From Actinomycetes bacterium (lineage in GTDB: Bacteria; Actinomycetota; Acidimicrobiia; Acidimicrobiales; Acidimicrobiaceae), in the NCBI GenBank assembly GCA_021810525.1, contig JAJZIP010000001.1, positions 17,781 to 81,780 on the forward strand: a DNA stretch of 64,000 bases. Reading direction: 5' to 3'. Shown here piece by piece: positions 54,839-61,959 of this stretch. The translations under genes and the position numbers were made by a program. The stretch's first letter is position 1, and the number at the start of each line of letters is the position of its first letter. The notes under the pieces are model-generated. The model had not been told where the DNA came from, made no database searches, and saw only the letters and a program-made list of their open reading frames with translations.

Positions 54839-55136
54839 CTCCGCTCCTCTCGCATGTCCTGAAATTTTCGTCCCTCTGGCCGCTCGTGCCGTAGCGTTGC
54901 CATAAATAATCATAATTTACGATTGGTTCCTGCGTGGTGGCGCAAACTGGCTCGGTTTACGCCTTCTTTGCGGATTGGGCTGGAACTCGAAGGGCGGTTG
55001 TGTGGCGAATCTTGTGCAAATTCCATTTGATGAAGTCTCAGTAGGTGGTGGCCATGGTATCTAGGTATTTGAAATTATCGGATACTTAGGCCTCGAAGGA
55101 GGGTCACGTGGAGCCACCATTAGAAAGACTGGATCG

Positions 55137-55494
55137 TCTAGAACTGGCGCAGTGGACGTTTTGTCCAAAGATCCCGATCTGTTGAAAGAGATCGTACGAA
55201 CAGCGATACAAGAACTTCTAGAAACGAAGATGACCGATGCCATTGGAGCCAAAAAAGTGAAAGAACCAAGTTGAGGCTTGGCTATCGGGTGGGCTACTAC
55301 CCACGCACCCTTGTAACTAGGGCAGGGAAGATAGAGCACAAGGTGCCAAGGTATTTCCAAACCAAACATCTGCTCTGAGGCTGATCCGAGCCCTGGAGGC
55401 CGAGATCAACGAGCGCTGGATCGAAGAACACCGCTACCTCAACATAAAGTTCTTCGAAGACAGAGAACGTGATCATGCCCTTGCGGTAGCTTAG
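55137..55494 (+). mobile_element. IS256-family (mutator-type) transposase remnant, internally deleted
   Basis: An N-terminal block (KDPDLLKEIVRTAIQELLET, then MTDAIGA) is followed, after a frameshift, by LRLGYRVGYYPRTLVTRAGK. A second shift leads directly to a C-terminal block (LIRALEAEINERWIEEHRYL). About 300 residues with the catalytic DDE centre are missing. The remnant lies on the plus strand and is inactive. Confidence 0.72.
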
Positions 55495-55518
55495 ATGTGA
55501 AAGCATCTAAGCCGAAGT

Positions 55519-55956
55519 TCACCTTTCATCACCGGCCAAAGTCTTGTCGTCGTCTCTGAAAAGTATTGGTGCCAGCTTTCGTTCCGAGGGATTGAACAGC
55601 TTGATTCCGGTGGTCGTGGAAAGCCAGGCCTGAGACACTTTCGCGAAGTCTGCGTCGCTATCAGCGTCTCGCAAGAGCATACCGGCGATCCATTTCGGGT
55701 CGCTGGCAACGCAGCTGAAAAACGGGAGTTCCCACAGCGGAAAGAGGGAGATCAGGTGGTTGAAAAAAACTTTTATTGCTTCACGTGTGCGCGTGAACGC
55801 ACTCTCAAGTGTCGATAGCGCATCATCTTTTTCAACCAAAAGACCGAGATCCGCCGAGGCGGTGTCGAGCGCCGCTTGAACGATGTCCGGGAAGACGTCG
55901 TTCACAAATTCGACCTCCCACTTCACTGTCCCGACCATGCCTTCAATCTCAACCAT
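55519..55956 (-). CDS. Hypothetical protein (145 aa)
   Basis: ATG 55956 follows GGGTGA. The protein is acidic and soluble with helical stretches (FVNDVFPDIVQAALDTASAD) and a hydrophobic block VFFNHLISLFPLWELPFFS. No family recognised. It lies downstream of the metallophosphoesterase pseudogene on the same strand and may have been co-transcribed with it. Confidence 0.5.
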   Translation of the reverse strand: MVEIEGMVGTVKWEVEFVNDVFPDIVQAALDTASADLGLLVEKDDALSTLESAFTRTREAIKVFFNHLISLFPLWELPFFSCVASDPKWIAGMLLRDADSDADFAKVSQAWLSTTTGIKLFNPSERKLAPILFRDDDKTLAGDER

Positions 55957-56098
55957 CTATTTCACCCACTCCCATCTTTTATCGCCTTGTATCCGCGCGT
56001 GTGGTTCGATTCTCGGGTCTCAAACGATTCCAGCGTGCAGGTTCATATCACCCCCAAAAACCACCATCCCCCTACCGAGATGCTCCTGATCTTCCTGT

Positions 56099-56838
56099 TC
56101 ACCACTTCATAGAGCCGCCACAGCCAAAAAGATCATCGCCCATGACGGCCGACGGCACGGCATTTACGGCATGAACTGAAGTCTTGCCGATGATGGCCTG
56201 GTGGAACGAGTACCTGTGACCGCAAATGTGGAGTTGCAGCTGGAGCGATTCCGTAATACTGCAGATGAGCTGCGTGCCCATTCCATCCCTAATGCCACTT
56301 CGCCAATCATGGGTTATCAATACGTGGATGTCACCAAGTGCCAAACCTTGTTTCTTCGCCACCTCGACTTCACTCGCGACGTAATAGGTGCGTTCCTTCT
56401 TTCCGGTGTTTCTCACCGGCAGCATCTTGGCTCTTGCGATGCCGGAAAGCCACCCAACGTTGAAATCGCCGATTGACATAGCACCGGCTCGACCCAGGTA
56501 GGGGACGTTCGGTCCACAGGAAATAAGAACGTTGTGCGACTTCATTTCAAAAAGATCGAGCATCTCGTATGGCTCGTGATTGCCACCCATAAATTAGACG
56601 GGGCAGGGCAGGTCTCCGGGGGCAAGGGCTAAGAACGTTCCCATTGAGCAATACTTGTTTGGAACATGAACTGTCTCAAGATCAGCCTCGTTGCGCAATG
56701 CTTTTGCATCCCCGACTTGGAGCACCAGGTCAGGAGTATGACCCAGGATTTCAGTGGATTTGCTAAACGCATCGATTACACAATTCCATTGACCGTGGAC
56801 GTCGCCGATTGCGAGAAATGTTGTTAAAATTCGTTCGA
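56099..56838 (-). pseudogene. Metallophosphoesterase with in-frame stop
   Basis: Reading leftwards, FLAIGDVHGQWN (motif I) and LVLQVGDAKALR (motif II) are followed by a TAA stop at 56594-56596, then in the same frame MGGNHEPYEML (motif III), VLITHDW and HICGHRYSFHQ (later His motifs). The full set of calcineurin-like metal motifs is therefore split by one nonsense codon. There is also no standard start codon in frame near 56838. Substrate unknown. Confidence 0.75.
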
Positions 56839-57131
56839 CATGATTTTGGTCTCATATCTGAAAGGTACTGACTGTACTTTCAGTGATGATGAGAGTTGTC
56901 GCAGAGGGATATCGGCGGGAGATTGCCCTATGGCTAAATCAGCGAGCTATTCGCTCTACGGCTGAGTTTCCGGAGCGTACGAGGACCAGAGCAAGCAACG
57001 ATGACACTTGACGTGTCATGTTGTTGTAAGCAGGCTCGGATGTCATGGGCTTGATGATAGCGGGTGGGTGTGACAGTCCAAGACAGATTAAGGAGAGGTC
57101 TTACTTGCGGTACTTACCGTACGTTACTAAG
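56839..57131. other. Intergenic region with inverted repeat
   Basis: No gene. CTGAAAGGTAC and GTACTTTCAG face each other around TGACT at 56858-56883, and the palindrome GCGGTACTTACCGTAC lies at 57107-57122. Confidence 0.5.
57107..57122. repeat. Palindromic GGTAC/GTACC motif, copy 1
   Basis: GCGGTACTTACCGTAC, one base different from the copy at 58871. It lies directly past the 3' end of the frameshifted gene at 57132. See the related site at 57872. Confidence 0.55.
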
Positions 57132-57742
57132 TTAGCTAATTCCGCCTAAAAGTTCCCTCGTCTTGTTGTTCTCGATAAGCCAGACACCAGCATGGGAAGC
57201 GTCTTTTATAACTTCCGCTTTTTCACCCATTACTACGGGGATGCCCCTTCGCTTTGTAGCACGTCCGGCTATCTCGGCCCGTCTCCTCGCACGCGCAACA
57301 TCGTCGATGTGGACAGTGCTTGCGATCTCGGCGGCCACTGTGACAACTTCACCTGTCGTTCGAATACGACCCTCGGCAACGACATCGGAATTCCGGAGTT
57401 CCTCTGCCTCATTTTCGCTTTTGAGACTATTATCGGCGGCCTCAAAGCTCAGATCCGTTTGTTCAGGTTTAGAGAGGACCTTTACACTCCTAATGTTGCC
57501 CTCAATGTCCGCAATCTCCGTAGCGAAAGATCGACGATAAGTCTCTTCGGTTTCCTTGCCCCAAGATCTCCGATTGAAGTCGCAAGTTGCTGAGTTGTCT
57601 TATTGAGAGTCCCGATCTGAGATTCTACACGATCCATCTTTTCCGGGAGAGCAAGAACCTCTTCACTCAGCAGGACAGCCCTCAACTGCGCCTTGAGGGC
57701 GGGATCTGCTTGGAGTTGACGGATGATCTCGAGGGTGTCCAT
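57132..57742 (-). pseudogene. Coiled-coil / PD-(D/E)XK nuclease-like protein, frameshifted
   Basis: The N-terminal part reads MDTLEIIRQLQADPALKAQL with a coiled coil (LPEKMDRVESQIGTLNKTTQ). Near 57560 the frame shifts at GGGG, and a second frame continues as TEETYRRSFATEIADIEGN, SDVVAEGRIRTTGEVVTVAA and HIDDVARARRRAEIAGRA, ending GVWLIENNKTRELLGGIS. The joined product resembles a family with a coiled-coil head and a nuclease-like C-terminal domain common in actinobacteria and thermophiles. Function unknown. The shift could be a sequencing error, in which case the gene is intact. Confidence 0.65.
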
Positions 57743-57871
57743 TGGTAATAGTCTAGCTTGCGGGTGCGACGGTTGGGGTTCCGATGATCATTGACACTTA
57801 GCTGCGGAACCGTAAATAAGGAATCCTAAATTACCACTTAGGGAATTTCTATACGGTACTCTATTTACAGC

Positions 57872-57890
57872 CGGTACGTACAGTGAGTAC
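57872..57890. repeat. Related GTAC-rich site upstream of the RHH gene
   Basis: CGGTACGTACAGTGAGTAC, about 40-60 bases before the start of the ribbon-helix-helix gene, with a half-site ACGGTACT at 57852. It shares CGGTACGTAC with the copy at 58871. It is a candidate operator for autoregulation. Confidence 0.5.
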
Positions 57891-57931
57891 TCTGTGGTTA
57901 TGAATTGGAAGATCTTAGAAAGGCGGCATAA

Positions 57932-58195
57932 ATGGCAACGGGAGACGGAATACGCAAAGAAACAGCTCCAGAGGCTCCGTTTCAGAAACCCACCGGCAGG
58001 GTGTCGTTTCCCCATCGGATGAGCCTCGATCTGACAACCGAGCAATATGAGTGGCTCAAAGAGGTCGCGTGGCAGAACCGAGAGAGTGCATCTGGATTGC
58101 TCAGGCTAATTATTGACAGGCTCATGGCGGATGAGGCTCAAGTGACGAGGTTGGTGAAACCAAAAACTCGAAGACAAGTTGGGACCCAGAAATGA
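57932..58195 (+). CDS. Ribbon-helix-helix DNA-binding protein
   Basis: An 87-residue protein. After a flexible N terminus comes VSFPHRMSLDLTTEQYEWL with the beta strand (RMSLDL) and two helices, EVAWQNRESASGLLRLIIDRL, as in CopG/ParG-type regulators. AAAGG precedes ATG 57932. Such proteins bind short palindromes as dimers. The GTAC-rich palindromes at 57107, 57872 and 58871 flank this gene and are its candidate operators. It is not next to an obvious toxin. Confidence 0.72.
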   Translation: MATGDGIRKETAPEAPFQKPTGRVSFPHRMSLDLTTEQYEWLKEVAWQNRESASGLLRLIIDRLMADEAQVTRLVKPKTRRQVGTQK

Positions 58196-58283
58196 TCCCA
58201 ACAGTCAAGGGAGACTGAAGCTCATCTGTGTCCAGCATCCACGTGTTTGCCAGGAGAGTTCTCTTAGTGGCAAGATAGATGGG

Positions 58284-58802
58284 GTGTTTGGTGTATCCCG
58301 AAGAATCTTGCCTCTCCTACTTACAGCATTCCTGTTGGCGTCGTGTTCGATCAACCCGTTCGCCAAGACCAAGACTTCATCTGCTCCCCTGCCGCTGCTT
58401 TGTCGCTCGATTCCAAGCTTGAGCAAATTGACGGTAGCCCGAAAGGATGGTCTTCCCCAAAACCATATGACATTTGCGTTTCCGGCTGAGGTCACCGTCT
58501 CGAACCAGACCCACGTGCAAAGTGTTGCTCGAGCGCTATGTGCACTGCCAATAAACCCCTCGCATGCATCGATAAGCTGCCCGGCCGACTTCGGCATAGT
58601 GTATGACCTCACCTTTTCCAACAAAGAAGAGACCTTCCCTGTAGTCAGCTTGGATCCAAGCGGCTGCCAGTTTGTCCATGGCCTTGTAAAGGCTCAGTGG
58701 ATTATGAAATCCCCCGAATTCTGGCACACGTTAGGTTTTGCCATGGGGATAAAGGGGGCCAATAATTCCACGTTCAGAGGCCAAGGCCCGAACACTGGTT
58801 AA
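58284..58802 (+). CDS. Hypothetical lipoprotein
   Basis: About 172 residues from GTG 58284; other starts are possible because the frame is open back to 58179. The signal peptide ILPLLLTAFLLASC ends at the lipobox Cys. The mature protein has LPLLCRSIPSLSKLTV, VARALCALP, SCPADFGIVYDLTF and DPSGCQFVHGL, a Cys pattern seen in actinobacterial exported proteins of unknown function. It overlaps the end of the RHH gene if the longer start is used. Confidence 0.65.
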   Translation: MFGVSRRILPLLLTAFLLASCSINPFAKTKTSSAPLPLLCRSIPSLSKLTVARKDGLPQNHMTFAFPAEVTVSNQTHVQSVARALCALPINPSHASISCPADFGIVYDLTFSNKEETFPVVSLDPSGCQFVHGLVKAQWIMKSPEFWHTLGFAMGIKGANNSTFRGQGPNTG

Positions 58803-58870
58803 TCGGGGATGAGCGGAAGCTGTGGAGATTGCGGACGCTAATGAGGTTCGTGAAGAGGCAAAAGTGACGT

Positions 58871-58886
58871 GCGGTACGTACCGTAC
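58871..58886. repeat. Palindromic GGTAC/GTACC motif, copy 2
   Basis: GCGGTACGTACCGTAC contains the perfect palindrome GGTACGTACC. It lies between the lipoprotein gene and the end of the antitoxin gene. Confidence 0.55.
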
Positions 58887-58948
58887 AGATGGTGCACGAG
58901 CGTCTTCCTTAAGCACTTTGGCTAGGGACTGAAACCTGCCTCGCAATC

Positions 58949-59254
58949 TCAGGGAGCATTCGCCAAACGACTGCTTTCGTTCGTTCCCATAGCAAAGGAT
59001 CCGAAGTTTCGGGTCGTCCGTTCCAGCTCTAGTCGCTCGAGGATCCATTCCCTCACAAGCTGGGTCACTCCAATCCCACGAACATCTGCCATCACCTTCA
59101 AATCTGCCACTACTTCTGGTGGCAGTCGGAGCGCAAAAGCCTCTTGAGGGCGGCCTGGGCGATTTACCACTACTTGTCGTAGGGTTGACAAAGGGAACTC
59201 GCCCGAGTCGTATCGTTCTCGCATCTCATTCAGAGTCTCTTCTGTCTCCATCAT
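58949..59254 (-). CDS. BrnA/CopG-like antitoxin (ribbon-helix-helix)
   Basis: A 101-residue protein. An N-terminal acidic arm (EETLNEMRERYDSGEFPLST) leads to FALRLPPEVVADLKVMADVR and GVTQLVREWILERLELE, a strand-helix-helix DNA-binding domain. Its ATG overlaps the stop of a truncated BrnT-like toxin frame (ATGA), the usual order of brnTA modules. The antitoxin is intact although the toxin is mostly gone, so it may be an orphan regulator. The last 20 residues are unlike the family. Confidence 0.72.
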   Translation of the reverse strand: MMETEETLNEMRERYDSGEFPLSTLRQVVVNRPGRPQEAFALRLPPEVVADLKVMADVRGIGVTQLVREWILERLELERTTRNFGSFAMGTNESSRLANAP

Positions 59255-59335
59255 TTCATAAGCTCCTTATATTCTCGACGTTCTCTGGTAGTCATGGGCC
59301 GAGCAGTCACCACGTAAGCCATTCGGCAAAAATCA
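59251..59335 (-). pseudogene. BrnT-like toxin, C-terminal fragment
   Basis: The frame ends AYVVTARPMTTRERREYKEL, the C-terminal strand and helix of BrnT-type RNase toxins. Homology stops near 59335 at the edge of the IS1634-like remnant. The catalytic N-terminal part is missing. Confidence 0.6.
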
Positions 59336-59339
59336 AGCA

Positions 59340-60123
59340 AAGGTAACGGCAACGCGGGTAACCACCCAGATGTTAGGCAGTTCCCGCTCATGGTAGAAGA
59401 GCTTGCAACCCGTTTTGAAGCTCTTGCTGGGAAAGATGCAGCGCTCACGCTGGTCTGCGATGCGGATCAGGATTCACAAGCCAACCAGACCAAGGTCGCA
59501 CTGAGCGGACTTCACTTCGTCGGCTCACTGCCGCCTTGTGACCATAGCGAGCTTATTTCTGTAATACGAAGTCGATGCCGGGTCGTTGACGAGGCTGCCT
59601 TCGGTGGGCTCACATACTTTGATACCACAAAGAATGTGCTCGGGACCAAGTACCGCCTAGTCGTGACGCATTCGGAGAACCCGCATCAAAAACGTTCGAG
59701 GTTTTAGCCAAACTCTTGGAAAAGCGTATCGTCAACGGAGCGAGGCACAAGCACTCCTCGATCGTGGAAAGACAAGGAAAGATCGTTCAGCGCTTGAATC
59801 AGAGGTGAAAAAGATCCTGAGCCCCCGCTGGTGCAAGCGGGTGATCACATGGAGACTCGCCGGAAACAGTCCAACTGAGTTCCGGTTGGCTTTTGCTATT
59901 GACGAGGTAGCCCTAAAGGCGCTTGAAGACGAACTGTTCGCTAAGCGCATCTCTTATTCACTGATCGCAACGACTGGCCAGTTGCCAGAGTTATAAGCGC
60001 CTATCGTTCCCAGTCTCATGTCGAGGCGGATTTCCGGCAGATGAAAGACCCGTCAGTTGTCTCGCTCTCCCCGATGTTTCATCTGCAACGATTCGTGTCA
60101 CAACCCTAGCAAAGGACATCTAA
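59340..60123 (+). mobile_element. IS1634-family transposase remnant
   Basis: C-terminal two-thirds of an IS4/IS1634-type transposase, broken by frameshifts: ELATRFEALAGKDAALTLVCDADQ with the catalytic Asp, SGLHFVGSLPPCDHSEL, YRLVVTHSE, then KKILSPRWCKRVITWRLAG and, near 60004, AYRSQSHVEADFRQMKDPSV with the catalytic Glu, ending SLSPMFH. The 5' part is missing at the toxin junction, so it is inactive. Confidence 0.82.
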
Positions 60124-60154
60124 CTGGGGTGAACCACTCACCTAGTGTCAATGA

Positions 60155-60192
60155 AAGTGGCCCTCAACCCGAAACCGGGTTGAGGGCCACTT
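60155..60192. terminator. Strong hairpin between IS1634 remnant and secreted-protein gene
   Basis: A perfect 17-bp stem, AAGTGGCCCTCAACCCG (60155-60171) and its complement (60176-60192), with loop AAAC. It lies 39 nt past the stop of the minus-strand gene at 60231. A clear U tract is absent, but stability is high. Confidence 0.65.
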
Positions 60193-60230
60193 GCTAATAG
60201 CGCATGGCTGCAACTTCGCCAAGTGCAACG

Positions 60231-60899
60231 CTACGAGACGCTGAAGCTATTGAGCGCCAAGGCACCCGTACCGTCCGTTGTCCCGACGCCGCTCTCGTAG
60301 TGGCAGTAGCCACCAAAGGATAGGCCGATGCCCGTCACGTTGCTCGCCGCGGACGTGAACCTTGCGGCATTGGCGGCACTCGTTTCGCCGCCCCAGTCAC
60401 TCCAGTTCGCCGTTGTCGGATTGACTTTAGCGGAGATGGTGAAGGTGCCGTTAGCCAGCATGACCCACGCGTCGTCGGCCCACCAGTAGTCGGAGTAGGC
60501 GAACCCACCGGCGCTGTAGCTGGTCTCAAAGAAGAGCCGCACGTTGGGTGGCAGTCCGTTGGGGTAGCACTGGTCGGGGTAAGCAGTGAAGGCTCCAACT
60601 GCCCCGCTAATGGTGAAGGTCGCGCTGATCGTCTTGCCCACGTCATTGCCCAGGAAGGGCGAGTTACCCTGGGTGTTGAGCAGCAGCGCCGTGTTGGGCT
60701 GGTTCGTGAAGTTGAATGTGGCCAGGCCACCCGCTACTGGTGCCACTTGGGCCATCGAGACCGCCATGCCCGACGGGTTGTAGTTGCCCAACTTCCACCC
60801 CGACGCGCCCGGTCCATTCGGTGCCGCGTCGGCCACCGCCGGAGTAAGGAGTACTACGGCAAAGACGATGACCGCTGCTAAGGTGCTGATTCGCTTCAT
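60231..60899 (-). CDS. Secreted hypothetical protein
   Basis: A 222-residue exported protein. The signal peptide RISTLAAVIVFAVVLLTPAV ends at ADAAP, a signal peptidase I site. The mature protein is rich in Asn, Gly, Ser and Thr with a beta-type pattern (FNFTNQPNTALLLNT, ISATFTISGAVGAFT, FAYSDYWWADDAWVML) and two Cys. It resembles extracellular jelly-roll-type proteins of unknown role. ATG 60899 follows GGAGG by 6 nt. Confidence 0.75.
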   Translation of the reverse strand: MKRISTLAAVIVFAVVLLTPAVADAAPNGPGASGWKLGNYNPSGMAVSMAQVAPVAGGLATFNFTNQPNTALLLNTQGNSPFLGNDVGKTISATFTISGAVGAFTAYPDQCYPNGLPPNVRLFFETSYSAGGFAYSDYWWADDAWVMLANGTFTISAKVNPTTANWSDWGGETSAANAARFTSAASNVTGIGLSFGGYCHYESGVGTTDGTGALALNSFSVS

Positions 60900-61367
60900 G
60901 TTCAACCTCCGCTGTCACACAGGGATACGCTGGTTTCGCCATTTGGTCGTCGCGGGGAAAGTCGCGTCCAGTAAATGCCCGCGAGTCAGCAACTCGACCC
61001 CGCCAAGGAAACCTTTCCGGTGAGCCGATGATACAACAGATTTCTGACACGCGCAAACGGTGGAAACAAGAGTCACACTTGTGGATTGTTGATGGCAAGT
61101 CGACCGGCTCCCCATGAGTACAACCACCGTCGCCCTCATTCTTCACTGGGATACCTGTCCCCAAAGTCATTCCTGGCTTTGGCGATGGACCAGCAAAGAA
61201 CAATACTCACGAGATCATCGAGACTGCATCACTGGAAAGGAGAACGCCACAAGCAAGCTGCCTAACATCTGTTAACCTAATCATCAATCACCGAGGCATA
61301 ACTCACATAGGCCTTTGGACCAGTTGATGGGGACCCGCCAGAAAACCGAAGAAAGATACCCGAGCTA
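60900..61367. other. Intergenic stretch with no supported gene
   Basis: About 470 bases between the secreted-protein gene and the integrase remnant. Only short frames. It should hold the promoter of the minus-strand gene. Confidence 0.45.
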
Positions 61368-61652
61368 ATGTTCACGACTTCCAACGGGACTCACATTAGG
61401 CCGGATAATCTGCACAAACATTTTGTTGTGGCTTGCAAGAAAGCGGGCATAGATTCGCACGACGATGGTAGACACTGGTCGATCTACGGACTACGGTATA
61501 CTGCTGCTAGTCAACTGCTAAAAGACCGCGTGCCAATGCAGATCGTATGCAGAACTCTGGGACACAGCTCCATAACCGTGACTCTTGATGTTTATGCGCA
61601 TCTGGCGGGTCAAGACAGCGAACTCGCAGCCGAGTCGATGGGCAAGCGATAA
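61368..61652 (+). pseudogene. Tyrosine integrase, C-terminal remnant
   Basis: 94 residues closely matching the C terminus of the intact integrase at 61960: RPDNLHKHFVVACKKAGI, RVPMQIVCRTLGHSSITVTL and DVYAHLAGQDSELAAESM. The HxxR box is YGLR instead of HELR, so a catalytic His is lost, and the domain carrying the first catalytic Arg and Lys is missing. It points rightwards toward the tRNA fragment, as a mirror image of the intact integrase. Confidence 0.85.
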
Positions 61653-61692
61653 GGCGCTAAATCTGAGGTCGAGATAGATGCAAAAAACACCT

Positions 61693-61714
61693 AACTACAG
61701 ACCAACTACAGACC
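61693..61714 (+). repeat. Arm-type direct repeats, left side (2 x 11 bp)
   Basis: AACTACAGACC occurs twice in tandem at 61693-61703 and 61704-61714, just past the integrase remnant. One base differs from the right-hand unit AACTACCGACC. Confidence 0.7.
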
Positions 61715-61785
61715 AGACTAGATACTTAGGTGTGTAGCGAGATTCAAGAGATGCCGTTGACCTGCGGTAATCCGATAAATACTAG

Positions 61786-61827
61786 TCGGGCTGAGAGGAT
61801 TTGAACCTCCGGCCTCTTGACCCCCAG
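61786..61827 (-). other. tRNA-Pro(GGG) 3' fragment, integration core (att)
   Basis: Read on the minus strand: anticodon loop CTGGGGG, 3' anticodon stem TCAAG, variable AGGCC, T arm GGAGG-TTCAAAT-CCTCT, acceptor CAGCCCG and discriminator A. No 5' half precedes it (AGTAA instead of a pairing CTTGA stem), so this is not a tRNA gene but the anticodon-to-3' segment used as attachment core by tyrosine integrases. Confidence 0.8.
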
Positions 61828-61912
61828 TTACTAGCGAATAACCACTGCTCTTGATATCGCGAGAACAAGGAGCAGCTCACGGCGTATGATAAATGACACC
61901 CATAAATTACAA

Positions 61913-61945
61913 GTCGGTAGTTGGTCGGTAGTTGGTCGGTAGTTG
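61913..61945 (-). repeat. Arm-type direct repeats, right side (3 x 11 bp)
   Basis: Three tandem copies of GTCGGTAGTTG (61913-61923, 61924-61934, 61935-61945), that is CAACTACCGAC on the minus strand, immediately past the stop of the intact integrase gene. They are likely integrase arm-binding sites. Confidence 0.7.
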
Positions 61946-61959
61946 TGGAAATTGTACAT

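Noticed and set aside
61786..61827. Complete tRNA gene
   Set aside because: Only the anticodon-loop-to-acceptor half is present; the bases 5' of the loop do not pair with the 3' anticodon stem and there is no D arm.
61913..61945. Short CRISPR-like array
   Set aside because: The 11-bp units are directly adjacent with no spacers and match repeats on the other side of the att core; they are better explained as integrase arm sites.
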